DNA of 64,000 nt from JACVRN01 sp963715565 (GCA_963715565.1 OY970256.1:2666001-2730000); one strand, 5' to 3'; numbered from the stretch's first letter, positions 25,043 to 34,600 are shown. Numbers and translations: made by a program. The notes: generated from the sequence alone by a model not told the origin.

Positions 25043-26956
25043 TTACACGATACGGCGGCGGTCGCCCGCGCGCTGCGTGATGCGCTCGCGGTCCAGATAT
25101 TCCAGAAGCGGGATGGCGTACTTGCGCGTGACATTCGCCAAATCCTTAAAAGCCGCCACGTCTATCAAACGCTCCGGCTCGTGCTCGACGGCGTAGGCGC
25201 GCAAGTCTCGGACGAGGCGGTCGAGCGCCTCGCGATGAAACAGAAGGTCAGGCGCGACGCGCACGAGGATGCCAGCGTCCAAAAGCAGTTGCAGAATTTT
25301 GCGCCCGTGCTCGGCTTCGGTCTTTGCCCCACGGGATGCGCGCGCGTGCGCCTCTTCAAAGGAAGGAACTTCCAGCTCCGCCTCCCTGTAAATTTCTTCC
25401 AGGCGGTCGCGCAAAGAAGCGTCTTCCCCCGAAAGCTCAAGCGTGTGCGTCGCAGAGCGCACAATCTCTTTTTCGGAGACGAGCTTTTCATCACGCTCAA
25501 GCGCGTAGAGCGCGGCGCGAAAAATTTCCGGCTGGGCGTGTGCAAAGAGACGCTCGCGCAAGGTCTCGCGCGAGAGCCCGCGCGATAAGGGCTCGCGCCT
25601 ATGATGAGCCATGACTTCTTCAAGCGCGGCTTGCGCCAGCGCGTCAAAGCTCGTGCGCGACAAATACACGCCCTCCGCATCCACGACCGCGCCGCTCGCA
25701 CGCGCAGCGCGCAGAGCCTCTTCCAGAACTTCATCGCGCCAGCCCGTGCGCGCCAGTAAATCCGCGCGACGCAGGCTTGTCGAAGCCGCGACGAAGGCAG
25801 CGACCTGCGCCGCCCTGTCTCCGTTCATCAAATCAGAGAGAGCTGCGCGCGTTTCTCTTATCTCGCGCCCGCGATGTTTTGTCGCCAGTGGGTCCAGCAC
25901 GCGCCCGCCCGCGATGGTGTGCGAAGGCGAATAAGAACGGATGATGAAATGCTCGCCCATGAGCGTGGCGACAGGCGTTTCCAGCCGCAACTGCGCAAAG
26001 CCCGCCTCGCCCGGAGCAATCTCGCCGCCTTCTTCCAGAACGCGCACACGCGCTAAAACTTCCGCAGCTCCAAGATGCACGCGCACGCGCGAGCGTGAAC
26101 GCAAACCGCGCGGCGCGCTTTTTAAGACTTCGACGCGCGCGTCCATGATTTGCGAAGGACGCAGCCGACCCGTCTGCGCCAGCACCATCCCGCGCTCAAG
26201 CTGTCCTGTTTCGACGCCTCCCAGGTTAACAGCCGTGCGCTGGCCTGCCACGGCGCGCTCAACCGCCTGCCCGTGCACCTGTAGCCCACGCACGCGCACG
26301 CGACGCTCCAAGGGCAAAAGCTCCAGCTCGTCGCCCTCGCCGATTTCGCCCGCGACGAGTGTGCCCGTTACCACCGCGCCGAAGCCGCGCATGGTAAAGG
26401 CTCTATCCACGGGCAGCCGCGCCACCGTTTCCGAAAGACGAGCAGGCGCAGCTAGAGCCACTTCGCGCAAGCTCTCCTTTAACTCCGCGAGCCCCTCGCC
26501 CGTGCGCGAGCTGACGGACAGGATGGGCGCGTCTTCGAGAAATGAATTTTTGACCAGCTCCTCTGCCTCCGCGCGAACAAGCTGAAGCAGCTCCTCGTCA
26601 ACCGCGTCCCGTTTAGTGATAACGACGAGGCCCGCCTGGACGCCTAGCAGGCGGCAGATATCAAAGTGCTCGCGTGTTTGCGGCATGACGCCTTCGTCCG
26701 CCGCGATGACGAGCGCCACCAGATCAATCCCGTGCGCGCCCGCCAGCATGTTCTTCACAAACCGCTCGTGGCCCGGCACGTCCACAAAGCCTACGCGCAC
26801 GTCACGAAGATCAAGCTCTGCAAACCCTAGATCAATCGTAATCCCGCGCCGCTTTTCTTCAGGCAGGCGATCCGCGTCCACGCCCGTCAGGGCGCGCACC
26901 AGAGCAGTTTTTCCGTGGTCTATGTGACCGGCTGTGCCGACGATGATTGAACGCAT
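25043..26956 (-). CDS. selB: Selenocysteine-specific translation elongation factor SelB
   Basis: A 637-residue GTPase that delivers Sec-tRNA to UGA codons with a SECIS hairpin. The GTPase domain shows MRSIIVGTAGHIDHGKTALV (P loop, about 8-16), RRGITIDLGF, DVPGHERFVKNML and the base-binding TKRD (about 128). The EF-Tu-like domains 2-3 follow, then about 250 residues of winged-helix repeats ending RKYAIPLLEYLDRERITQR, the SECIS-binding end. Length is normal. ATG 26956 begins the conserved sequence; the nine codons upstream come from an intergenic repeat. No selA, selD or Sec tRNA lies in the window. Confidence 0.95.
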   Translation of the reverse strand: MRSIIVGTAGHIDHGKTALVRALTGVDADRLPEEKRRGITIDLGFAELDLRDVRVGFVDVPGHERFVKNMLAGAHGIDLVALVIAADEGVMPQTREHFDICRLLGVQAGLVVITKRDAVDEELLQLVRAEAEELVKNSFLEDAPILSVSSRTGEGLAELKESLREVALAAPARLSETVARLPVDRAFTMRGFGAVVTGTLVAGEIGEGDELELLPLERRVRVRGLQVHGQAVERAVAGQRTAVNLGGVETGQLERGMVLAQTGRLRPSQIMDARVEVLKSAPRGLRSRSRVRVHLGAAEVLARVRVLEEGGEIAPGEAGFAQLRLETPVATLMGEHFIIRSYSPSHTIAGGRVLDPLATKHRGREIRETRAALSDLMNGDRAAQVAAFVAASTSLRRADLLARTGWRDEVLEEALRAARASGAVVDAEGVYLSRTSFDALAQAALEEVMAHHRREPLSRGLSRETLRERLFAHAQPEIFRAALYALERDEKLVSEKEIVRSATHTLELSGEDASLRDRLEEIYREAELEVPSFEEAHARASRGAKTEAEHGRKILQLLLDAGILVRVAPDLLFHREALDRLVRDLRAYAVEHEPERLIDVAAFKDLANVTRKYAIPLLEYLDRERITQRAGDRRRIV

Positions 26957-26959
26957 AAA

Positions 26960-27052
26960 AGCAATGCAAAAGTCAAAATGCAAAATGCAGAGTTAAAGAA
27001 GGTCTTTTCTTTTCATTTTGCATTTTGCACTTTGCATTCATCATTTTCTTGT
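26960..27052. repeat. Heptamer palindrome, AATGCAA word family
   Basis: Left arm of seven-base words (AATGCAA, AAATGCA, AAATGCA types) up to GTTAAAGAAG, then TTTTCATTTTGCATTTTGCA and further reversed words. It fills the start-to-start gap between divergent selB and the desaturase gene, beginning 3 bp from the selB start, so it cannot be a simple terminator. Related copies lie at 35197, 43829, 46388 and 49751. Confidence 0.85.
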
Positions 27053-27262
27053 GCCTTTTATTTTACTATTTTGAAATCAATGAGCCTAATTGACGCGAGC
27101 CGTGCGGCACGGAATGTTGGACCAGAGCGGTGCAAAAGTTTCTCATCCCGTGCTTTTACATAACTATTACAAAGCGCGTGTCCGTGTGCTGTTACGATGA
27201 TGGAGGGCAGAAACCATTCACAACTGAAAATCCGACTGTTAGTTATAGGGGAGAGGGAAAAA

Positions 27263-28159
27263 ATGGGAACAAGCGTGGAGCGTAAAAAGGAGAAGGGCGA
27301 GATTATCTGGGTGACGACCATTTTCATGGTCCTCTTTCACGCGGCGGCCATTGTGGGACTTTTCATGTTTACGTGGAAGGCGCTCTTTGTGACGCTTGTG
27401 CTGTGGTGGATTTCGGGCAGCCTCGGGATAGGCATGGGCTATCACAGGCTCCTGACGCATCGCGGCTACAAGACGCCGAAAGTGGTCGAATACTTTTTGA
27501 CGTTGTGCGGCTCGCTTGCTTTGGAGAGCGGCCCGCTGCAATGGGTCGTGACGCATCGCATACACCACGCGCACACGGAGGTTCCCGGTCTTGACCCGCA
27601 CACACCGCGCGAGGGCGGGTGGTGGGCGCACATGGGCTGGATTCTGCGCGGGCCTGCGCAGCATCATGACCAGGCGACAATGGAGCGTTACGCGCCCGAC
27701 CTCTTGAAAGACCGTTTCCACGTCTGGCTCTCGACCTGGTACTTCCTTCCCTTAGTCCTGCTTGGCATTGGTCTCTTTATTTTCGGCGGCTGGTCCGTGA
27801 TGATGTGGGGCATCTTCGTGCGGACGACGATTGGGCTTCATGCCACATGGCTCGTCAATTCCGCTACGCACATGTGGGGCTCCAAGCGCTACGACATCAA
27901 CGACGACTCGACCAACAACTGGCTCGTCGCCCTCGTGACCTTTGGCGAAGGCTGGCATAATAATCACCACGCGCACCCGCGCTCCGCGCGCCACGGCGTC
28001 GCATGGTACGAGTTGGACATCAACTGGTGGGGCATACGCACGCTGCAGCTTTTAGGTCTCGCACGCTCCGTCAAGCTCATCAGCGAAGTGAAATCGAGGC
28101 CGCGCGCTGTGGACACAGGAGCAGCGGCGACGGCGGAAAAGCTGACGGAAGCGGCTTAA
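27263..28159 (+). CDS. Acyl-CoA / fatty acid desaturase (delta-9 type)
   Basis: A 298-residue integral membrane di-iron enzyme. The three histidine boxes are HRLLTH (about residue 61), HRIHHAH (about 98) and HNNHHAH (about 233), with the HMWGSKRYD and W-HNNHH context of stearoyl-CoA-type desaturases. Hydrophobic segments lie at about 18-60 and 150-190. It inserts a double bond into saturated acyl chains, adjusting membrane fluidity. ATG 27263 has GGGGAGAGGG about 6 bp upstream; the frame is open 22 codons further up. A likely terminator lies at 28191-28220. Confidence 0.93.
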   Translation: MGTSVERKKEKGEIIWVTTIFMVLFHAAAIVGLFMFTWKALFVTLVLWWISGSLGIGMGYHRLLTHRGYKTPKVVEYFLTLCGSLALESGPLQWVVTHRIHHAHTEVPGLDPHTPREGGWWAHMGWILRGPAQHHDQATMERYAPDLLKDRFHVWLSTWYFLPLVLLGIGLFIFGGWSVMMWGIFVRTTIGLHATWLVNSATHMWGSKRYDINDDSTNNWLVALVTFGEGWHNNHHAHPRSARHGVAWYELDINWWGIRTLQLLGLARSVKLISEVKSRPRAVDTGAAATAEKLTEAA

Positions 28160-28190
28160 TCAATCCGGACACGATGCGGAAACAAGCGAG

Positions 28191-28220
28191 AGGCGCGCTC
28201 CATGAAAGGGTGCGCCTTTT
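28191..28220 (+). terminator. Probable rho-independent terminator after the desaturase gene
   Basis: AGGCGCGC (28191-28198) and GTGCGCCT (28210-28217) pair with one mismatch around an 11-base loop and run into TTTT. It lies 31 bp after the desaturase stop and 34 bp before the sensor kinase start. Confidence 0.5.
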
Positions 28221-28253
28221 GCTATTTCCACGACTAGAGTTTTAGAATTTCAC

Positions 28254-29177
28254 ATGCGCATTCGTAGCTATCGCCGTGGCTATCGCCGGTCGGTCATCTT
28301 CTTTATCACGTTCGGCGTCTGTCTGGTCGTTTTAGCCGTCGCGCTCAACGTCGGGTGGATACTCTTGAACTGGCGCGAAGTCGCCATCCTCATCTTCGGC
28401 ATCATCTTCTTCATAGCCATCATCACCGGCCTTGTCCTCAATACCATCTTTCTAGTGCGCGAAATCCGTCGCAACGAACAGCACGATGCTTTCATCAACG
28501 CCGTCACGCACGAGCTGAAGACGCCGATTGCTTCCATACGCCTGTACCTTGAAACACTAAAGACGCGCGAAGTCACGGAGCAGAAGCGCGCGGAGTTTTA
28601 CGACATCATGCTGGCCGACAGCGACCGTTTGCTGCACACTGTCGAGCAAGTCCTGCGCGCCGGACAGAGCATGCACCGCCGCAAGCTCGGGCAGGAAGGC
28701 CCTGTGGATTTACGCGAGGTGGCGCGCGAATGCGTGCAACTGGCGCGCACGCGCTACCCGCAGCTTTCCGAAACAGCGTTTGCTTATGAAGAGAGCTTAA
28801 CAAACGGCGGTCACGCTTCCGTGCGGGGCGATGCAGAAGAGTTGCGCGCCGCGCTGACGAACCTGATTGACAACGCAGTCAAGTACTCGCACGAAGACGT
28901 GCACATCTCTGTAGAGGTTGGTGAAGCGGATGCTAAACGTCTTCAACTTCGCGTGAGCGACGAAGGCATAGGCATCCCGCGCGCGCAGTTAAAGCGTATC
29001 TTCGGTCGTTTTCACCGCGTGCCGGGCCGTTTTATGAGCGGCATTAAGGGAACGGGCCTTGGGCTCTTTATCGTGCAGGCGATTGTTAAAAGACACGGAG
29101 GCCGCGTCTTCGCAGAGAGCGCGGGCGAAGGACGCGGCTCGACCTTTACTATCCAATTGCCGAGGGTTAAAGAATGA
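28254..29177 (+). CDS. Membrane sensor histidine kinase
   Basis: A 307-residue kinase with two close membrane helices (about residues 16-36 and 43-65) and almost no extracytoplasmic loop, so it probably senses a membrane or cytoplasmic cue. The HisKA motif AVTHELKTPIASIRLYLE has the His near 85. The ATPase has NLIDNAVKYS (N box), DEGIGIP (G1) and GTGLGLFIV (G2, about 266). Its stop overlaps the response regulator start (ATGA), so the pair is co-translated. The desaturase lies just upstream, raising the possibility that lipid state is the signal, but nothing in the sequence shows this. Confidence 0.93.
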   Translation: MRIRSYRRGYRRSVIFFITFGVCLVVLAVALNVGWILLNWREVAILIFGIIFFIAIITGLVLNTIFLVREIRRNEQHDAFINAVTHELKTPIASIRLYLETLKTREVTEQKRAEFYDIMLADSDRLLHTVEQVLRAGQSMHRRKLGQEGPVDLREVARECVQLARTRYPQLSETAFAYEESLTNGGHASVRGDAEELRAALTNLIDNAVKYSHEDVHISVEVGEADAKRLQLRVSDEGIGIPRAQLKRIFGRFHRVPGRFMSGIKGTGLGLFIVQAIVKRHGGRVFAESAGEGRGSTFTIQLPRVKE

Positions 29178-29956
29178 ACGGGCCGCGCATACTGATTGTC
29201 GAAGACGAGCAGCATCTGGCCGAAGGGCTGCGCTTTAACCTTGAGGCCGAAGGCTACATGGTCGAAATCGTGGGCGAAGGCGAAACGGCGCTGGCGCATC
29301 TTTTAGGCAAAGACAGCGACTACGACGCGGTCGTGCTCGACGTGATGCTTCCGGGCAAAGACGGCTTCAAGGTGGTTGCGGAATTGAGGGCGGCGGGGCA
29401 ATTCGTGCCGGTCCTGATGCTGACGGCGCGCGGGCGTCCCGAAGATGTCTTGCGCGGCTTTGAAGCGGGCGCGGACGATTATCTTCCAAAACCTTTTGAG
29501 CTGGCGATACTGCTGGCGCGCGTGCGCGGCCTACTGCGTCGTAGAGAGTGGCTCGTGCACGAGCACGATCAGGCAACGGCTGCAAACTCGACCCTTCCAT
29601 CATCAGTCAAAGAAGCGAGCGCGCCCGCGTCTTCCGCACAGAGAGGAGGCTCGTTCTCCTTTAACGGCAAGACGATTGATTTCAGCGCGCTGGAGCTGCG
29701 CACAAAAACGCGCGTCGTGCGGCTCACGTTGATGGAAGCGGAGCTGCTTCGCTTTTTAATCGAGCACGCGGAGCGCGCCGTCTCGCGCAAGGAGATGTTG
29801 GAAGAAGTCTGGAACCTGCGCGAAGACACCGACACGCGCGCCATAGACAACTTCATCGTCCGCCTGCGCAAATACATAGAAGACGAACCCTCCAGCCCCA
29901 AACACCTCCTCACCGTCCGCGGCGTCGGCTATCGCTTCATCGCTAAACCGCAGTGA
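29174..29956 (+). CDS. OmpR-family response regulator
   Basis: A 260-residue DNA-binding response regulator. Receiver: LIVEDEQHLAEGLRFNLE, phosphoacceptor Asp in VVLDVMLPGKDG (about residue 56) and Lys in YLPKPFEL (about 106). A flexible Ser/Ala-rich linker of about 35 residues is longer than usual. The winged helix follows, with VRLTLMEAELLRFLIEH, RAVSRKEMLEEVWN and IVRLRKYIEDEP...VRGVGYRF. Partner of the overlapping kinase gene. Its stop TGA is inside the first word of the palindrome that follows. Confidence 0.95.
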   Translation: MNGPRILIVEDEQHLAEGLRFNLEAEGYMVEIVGEGETALAHLLGKDSDYDAVVLDVMLPGKDGFKVVAELRAAGQFVPVLMLTARGRPEDVLRGFEAGADDYLPKPFELAILLARVRGLLRRREWLVHEHDQATAANSTLPSSVKEASAPASSAQRGGSFSFNGKTIDFSALELRTKTRVVRLTLMEAELLRFLIEHAERAVSRKEMLEEVWNLREDTDTRAIDNFIVRLRKYIEDEPSSPKHLLTVRGVGYRFIAKPQ

Positions 29957-30030
29957 CAAGTGACAAGTGACGAGTGACAAGATAAGAAGCTTTTCTCTTG
30001 CTTGTCACTTGTCACTCGTCACTTGTCACT
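29952..30030. repeat. Heptamer palindrome, GTGACAA word family
   Basis: Left arm: four copies of AGTGACA/GTGACAA-type words, then ATAAGAAGCTTTTCTC, then CTTGTCACTTGTCAC and reversed words. The stop of the response regulator (29954-29956) is inside the first word, and the minus-strand VWFA gene ends 5 bp beyond. Copies with the same word lie at 59562 and 62056. Confidence 0.92.
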
Positions 30031-30034
30031 GCTC

Positions 30035-32188
30035 TTACTTGATTATCTCGAAATCAATCCATTGAGTAGTGATGCGCTCCTTCGGTTTAGCAAGGAGGTC
30101 TGTGACGATGACTTGTAAGACATATTCTCCCGGTGTCATGTCGGAGCCGAGTTGCAGACCGCTGCCTGCGACTAGGCGCGTGAAGTCCGTTTGATTCGTT
30201 ACGTCTAAGGGCTGCGTCTGGCCCGTGAAGAGTAAGCGGCCTTCGCGGAAGAGTCGCAGTTGAGTTTGAATTTGCGGGCGGCGCGTTGCTTTATCAAGCT
30301 GCGCGTTGTAGATGACATAGCCGAACTGCATCACCATTCCGCGACGAAAACGGCGCACGGCTGCTCCGGCCTGCGGGTCAAGCTCATCTTCCGCGCCTTC
30401 CGTATTGCTCGCGGCGCTGGCTTGCGCGCCGGCCTGTGCGGGGGGAGCGCCCTGCGCAGCCTTCGGCTCGTAGCCGTTGACGGCTATGCCTGAAAGCGTC
30501 AGCCGCTTTGTGATGTCCGGCACTTCTATGAACTGGCTGGCAGAGCCTACCTTCTCCGTGGCCGAATCGCGAATGGCTATGCGCAACTGGTACGCGCCGG
30601 GTTTCTTGATAGGCACGTTCAGAAAATAGACCAGCCCGTTCTTGAGCACGTTCTGGAAAGTCGCGCCGCGCACGCGAATCGTCTGCACCTTGTTGACCTG
30701 GTCAATCACCTGGCCGTTGTCGCCGAAGGTCACAGCCGCGACATCTATCACGGTCTTGTGCCAGCCGTCAGCTTCTTCCGTAAACGTCAATTCGCGCGCA
30801 TCTATGTAGAGAAGCGAGCGCATGAAAGAACCCATGCGTGCGTCGTTGCCAAAGAGCGAGGTCAGCCTGAGGTCTATAGCGTTAGCGTTGAAAGGAGAGA
30901 TGAGCGCGCCTGCCATCTGCTGTTCGCGCGTGCGGCGCACGGACGCCACCTGCTCATCCGTCACGCCGTAAAAGCCCGTGCGCGAGCGAACCTGCAAGCC
31001 GCTGCGCTTTACCTTGACGCCTATTTTGTGAAAGAGCCGCTGCCCCGTCTTTTGATTGAAGGTAGATTCTTCAGGGCGATAGCCTATGAGATAGTAGCCG
31101 CTCTGGTCTTCCATCACACGACGTATGCCGCCGCTCAGGTCGTTACTGTTGCGAATGTTAAAGCCGCCCGTCTGCTGCGACAGATAGATGAGGCCGCCCT
31201 GCGTGTCGTAGAATCTATCACGACGCTGTTGCAGCTTAGCGATATCATCCCCTGTGCCTCTGATGTCGTCGGCGGCTGTCAGGCCAAGCGTTTGCAGCCC
31301 GCGCGCATCCATCGTGTAGATGACGACCGACGCGCGATTTGCCAGATCGGTAAAACGCTCCAAGTTCGGAGTATTGATACCGATGCCGTCGGAGATGAGC
31401 AGCACGGACTTGCGACCCGGCATCTCTCTTAAACCACGCACCACGTAGTTGAGCGCGCCGAGCGTGCCGATGGCAGAGACCTGCGAGCGAAACGCATCCG
31501 CCTCGCGCGCCTTGCGATTTATATCCTCATGAAACTGCTCATCTCCCTCTCTGGCAGATTCGATAGCATCGCCTGTAATCGGAGGAACGCCGCTGACGCC
31601 GCCGCCGCCCCTCAGGTTCCAGCGAATGCGCTCGATGGCGGCGTAGAGTTGTCGCTTGTCGGACGTGAATTGCTGAAGGACGCCGATGCCGCCGCCCGTG
31701 CGAATGATGGCGACTAAATCGCCGGGCTGCATCTCTTCATCGACAAACTTCTTAACTGCGCGCCGCACGTCGCCGATGCTTTCAAAAGAGAGTGTGAGGT
31801 CGTCTACGACAATCGCCATCGTGCGTTGCACCTGTTCGCGGCGCAGGGGCACGGGAGGCACAGGCGGAGCCAGTTTATCGCTCTTCGTAGCAACAGCAGC
31901 GGGCGACTGTGTGGCAGCAGGCCGTGTCGCGGTCGAGACGTACGAAAGATTGGTGATCTTCTGCGGGCGGCCATCTTCCGTAATCTCGAAATCTTCCGCC
32001 CTGAGGTCTGTCACGGGCTGGCCCTTTTTGTCGGTCACGACGGCGTCAATCTGTACTAGGTTGGTCGTGATGCGTACGACTTCGTCCTGAGCAGCGTCTT
32101 GTTCGGATGTCTGCTTAGGTGTCTGCCCGTAGGCCGAGACAAAAAGCGAAAGGGAGAGAAGCAGGGCAAGCGAGGAACGTTTATTCAT
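30035..32188 (-). CDS. Secreted VWFA-related domain protein (paralog 1)
   Basis: A 717-residue protein with a signal peptide (MNKRSSLALLLSLSLFVSAYG). It follows the acidobacterial VWFA-related pattern: EDEVVRITTNLVQIDAVVTDKKGQPV (about 35-60), an acidic-rich EDFEITEDGRPQKI, then the VWA fold AIVVDDLTLSFESIG (about 129), YVVRGLREMPGRKSVLLISDGIG and GYYLIGYRPEES. The metal site is a degenerate DDL rather than DxSxS. A C-terminal beta part ends ERITTQWIDFEI. It is probably periplasmic or surface-located; function unknown. AGGAGACGATAG precedes the ATG. It is 78 bp downstream of a close paralog. Confidence 0.88.
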   Translation of the reverse strand: MNKRSSLALLLSLSLFVSAYGQTPKQTSEQDAAQDEVVRITTNLVQIDAVVTDKKGQPVTDLRAEDFEITEDGRPQKITNLSYVSTATRPAATQSPAAVATKSDKLAPPVPPVPLRREQVQRTMAIVVDDLTLSFESIGDVRRAVKKFVDEEMQPGDLVAIIRTGGGIGVLQQFTSDKRQLYAAIERIRWNLRGGGGVSGVPPITGDAIESAREGDEQFHEDINRKAREADAFRSQVSAIGTLGALNYVVRGLREMPGRKSVLLISDGIGINTPNLERFTDLANRASVVIYTMDARGLQTLGLTAADDIRGTGDDIAKLQQRRDRFYDTQGGLIYLSQQTGGFNIRNSNDLSGGIRRVMEDQSGYYLIGYRPEESTFNQKTGQRLFHKIGVKVKRSGLQVRSRTGFYGVTDEQVASVRRTREQQMAGALISPFNANAIDLRLTSLFGNDARMGSFMRSLLYIDARELTFTEEADGWHKTVIDVAAVTFGDNGQVIDQVNKVQTIRVRGATFQNVLKNGLVYFLNVPIKKPGAYQLRIAIRDSATEKVGSASQFIEVPDITKRLTLSGIAVNGYEPKAAQGAPPAQAGAQASAASNTEGAEDELDPQAGAAVRRFRRGMVMQFGYVIYNAQLDKATRRPQIQTQLRLFREGRLLFTGQTQPLDVTNQTDFTRLVAGSGLQLGSDMTPGEYVLQVIVTDLLAKPKERITTQWIDFEIIK

Positions 32189-32266
32189 CTATCGTCTCCT
32201 GAATTTCCTGAGCTTTCAGTTGCGCCTTTTCATTCATCATTGCGTCATTCAGATTTCCGCACTGCT

Positions 32267-34600
32267 TTATTGCGCTATCTCGAAATCAATCCATTGAGTA
32301 GTGATGCGTTCCTTGGGTTTGGCGAGGAGGTCTGTGACGACAAGTTGCAGGACGTACTCGCCGGGAGTTATGTCGGAGCCGAGCTGCAAACCACCGCCCG
32401 CGACTAGGCGCGTGAAGTCCGTTTGATTCGTCATGTTCAATGGCTGTGTCTTACCTGTAAAGATTAAGCGGCCTTCGCGGAAGAGGCGCAGTTGAGTTTG
32501 AATTTGCGGGCGGCGCGTTGCTTTATCAAGCTGCGCGTTGTAGATAACGTAGCCGAACTGCATCACCATCCCTCTACGAAAACGGCGCACCGCTGCACTG
32601 GCCTGTGCGTCCGACTCTTCGGATGCGCCCTCTGTGTTGCCTGTCGCTGCGGGAGGCGTGGCGGCGACGGCAGTAGTCGGCGTGGCCGTTGACGGAGCTA
32701 TAGAATTTGTCGCTGTGCCCGCGTTCGACACTGTGTCTGTGTTTGATGCTGTGCCTGCGTTTGTTGCCGTGCCCGCCGTAGTTTTGTTCGCTATGATCTT
32801 CGGGTCGTAACCGCTGACGACCAGGCCCGAGAGCGTGAGCCGCTTTTTGGCGAGATTGGGGACTTCTATAAACTGGCTGGCAGAGCCGACGCGCTCGGTC
32901 GTCGCATCTCGCACGGCGATGCGTAGCTGGTACGCGCCAGCCTTCTTGACCGGCACGTTCAGGAAATAGACAAGGCCGTTTCTGAGCACACGCTGGTAGA
33001 TCTCGCCGCGCACGCGGATGGTCTGCGTTTTGTTGAGCCTATCGACGACCTGTCCTTCCTCGCCGAAAGTGAGCGCCATGACATCCATCACGGTCTTGTG
33101 CCAGCCGTCCGCCTCCTTTGTAAAGGTCAGGTCTCTGGCATCTATGTAAAGCAGCGAGCGCATGAAGGAGCCCGTGCGCGCTTCGTTGCCGAAGAGCGAA
33201 GTCAGGCGCAGGTCTATAGCATCCGTGTTAAATGGCGAAGCGATTGCGCCGAGCATCTGTTCGGCGCGTGTGCGGCGCACCGCGACAGCCGTTTCATCCG
33301 TCACACCATAAAAGCCCGTCCGCGAGCGAACGCTCAGACCGCCACGCTTTACCTTGACCGTAATCTTGTGAAAGCTCCTGCGCCCGGTCTGCGTGTCAAA
33401 CGTGGATTCTGCGGGGCGGTAAGCAATCAAGTAATAGCCCTTCTGGTCTTCGAGGACGCGGCCCACGCCTTCGCTCAAATTATTTGTGTTGCGCACGTTG
33501 AAGCCGCCCGTTTGCTGCGCCAGGTAAATCAGCCCGCTCTGTGTGTCGAACATCTCTTCGCGGCGGCTAGACAACTGCGTTTCGACCTGTTCGGCGGTCA
33601 TCCCGGAAACATCATCCGCCGCTGTTATCCCTAAAGTTTGAAGCCCGCGCGCGTCCATCGTGTAGATGACGACAGAGGCGCGGTTGGCTAAATCGGTCAG
33701 GCGTCGCAGCGCTTCCAGAACGCGACCGCTATCATTGCCTTTATTGAAGAGGCTAAAGCCGTCGGAGATGAGCAACACGGACTTGCGACCGGGAAGGTCT
33801 CTTAATCCGCGCACGATGTAGTTGAGCGCGCCCAGTGTTCCGACCGAAAAGATTTCCGAGCGTAAAGCGTTCAATTCATCCGATGCGCTGCGCGGAGCCC
33901 CGACGCCCGTGTCGTCCGAATTATCTTCATCATTCACACTCTCACTCTCTGATGAAGATGATGCTATCGCGTCTTGCGTAATCGGCGCAAAGGGGGTTGC
34001 GCCAGCGCCGCCGCGCATGTTCCAGCGCACGCGCTCTATGGCGGCGTAGAGCTGTTGCTTATCGCTTGTGAACTGCTGCAAAGCGCCGATGCCGCTTCCA
34101 GTGCGAATGATGGCGACTAAATCTCCGGGCTGCATCTGCTCGTCCACAAATTTTTTGAGCATGCGCCGGACGTAAGCAGTGCTCTCGAACGAAAGCTGCA
34201 GGTCGTCAACCACGAGCGCGATGGTGCGCCGCACCTGTTCGGGCCGCAGGCGCACGGGAGGCGCGGGCGCTCCCTGTTTATCAGAAGGAGCAGGCGTAGC
34301 CGTCTCTGTCTTGGGAGATGCAATCGAGACGTAGGAAAGATTTGTAATCTCCTGCCGCTTTCCGTCTTCGTAAATCTCAAAATCAGCGCTGGTGAGGTCC
34401 GTGACCTGCTGGCCCTTTTTGTCCGTGACGACGGCATCCACCTGCACTAGGTTGGTGGTGATGCGTACGACCTCGTCCTCTTCTGGCTGTTGCGGCTGCG
34501 GTGTCACAGCCGGAGTCTGGCCCTGAGCAGTCGAAAAGGCGGCGCACACAAAGAGCGCGGCTATGAGCAGTAGTTGTGCGAGCGAGGAAAGTTTGTTCAT
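32267..34600 (-). CDS. Secreted VWFA-related domain protein (paralog 2)
   Basis: A 777-residue paralog of the downstream gene, with signal peptide MNKLSSLAQLLLIAALFVCA. The order is the same: EDEVVRITTNLVQVDAVVTD, DFEIYEDGKRQEI, ALVVDDLQLSFEST, LLISDGFSLF, GYYLIAYRPAES and the terminal ERITTQWIDFEIAQ. It differs by an acidic insert (SSSESESVNDEDNSDDTG, about residue 240) and an Ala/Thr/Asn low-complexity stretch (about 630-690) absent from paralog 1. ATG 34600 has GGAGA 7 bp upstream; the open frame above is not conserved. Function unknown. Confidence 0.88.
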   Translation of the reverse strand: MNKLSSLAQLLLIAALFVCAAFSTAQGQTPAVTPQPQQPEEDEVVRITTNLVQVDAVVTDKKGQQVTDLTSADFEIYEDGKRQEITNLSYVSIASPKTETATPAPSDKQGAPAPPVRLRPEQVRRTIALVVDDLQLSFESTAYVRRMLKKFVDEQMQPGDLVAIIRTGSGIGALQQFTSDKQQLYAAIERVRWNMRGGAGATPFAPITQDAIASSSSESESVNDEDNSDDTGVGAPRSASDELNALRSEIFSVGTLGALNYIVRGLRDLPGRKSVLLISDGFSLFNKGNDSGRVLEALRRLTDLANRASVVIYTMDARGLQTLGITAADDVSGMTAEQVETQLSSRREEMFDTQSGLIYLAQQTGGFNVRNTNNLSEGVGRVLEDQKGYYLIAYRPAESTFDTQTGRRSFHKITVKVKRGGLSVRSRTGFYGVTDETAVAVRRTRAEQMLGAIASPFNTDAIDLRLTSLFGNEARTGSFMRSLLYIDARDLTFTKEADGWHKTVMDVMALTFGEEGQVVDRLNKTQTIRVRGEIYQRVLRNGLVYFLNVPVKKAGAYQLRIAVRDATTERVGSASQFIEVPNLAKKRLTLSGLVVSGYDPKIIANKTTAGTATNAGTASNTDTVSNAGTATNSIAPSTATPTTAVAATPPAATGNTEGASEESDAQASAAVRRFRRGMVMQFGYVIYNAQLDKATRRPQIQTQLRLFREGRLIFTGKTQPLNMTNQTDFTRLVAGGGLQLGSDITPGEYVLQLVVTDLLAKPKERITTQWIDFEIAQ

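Noticed and set aside
26957..26983. N-terminal extension MHFDFC... of SelB, and the same on the HlyD-like adaptor (49745-49774)
   Set aside because: Both extensions are translations of the AATGCAA repeat, which explains why two unrelated proteins would start alike.
29952..30030. Regular direct repeats that might be a CRISPR array (also at 59562 and 62056)
   Set aside because: The units are only 7 nt, with no spacers, and are mirrored into a hairpin. No cas genes are nearby.
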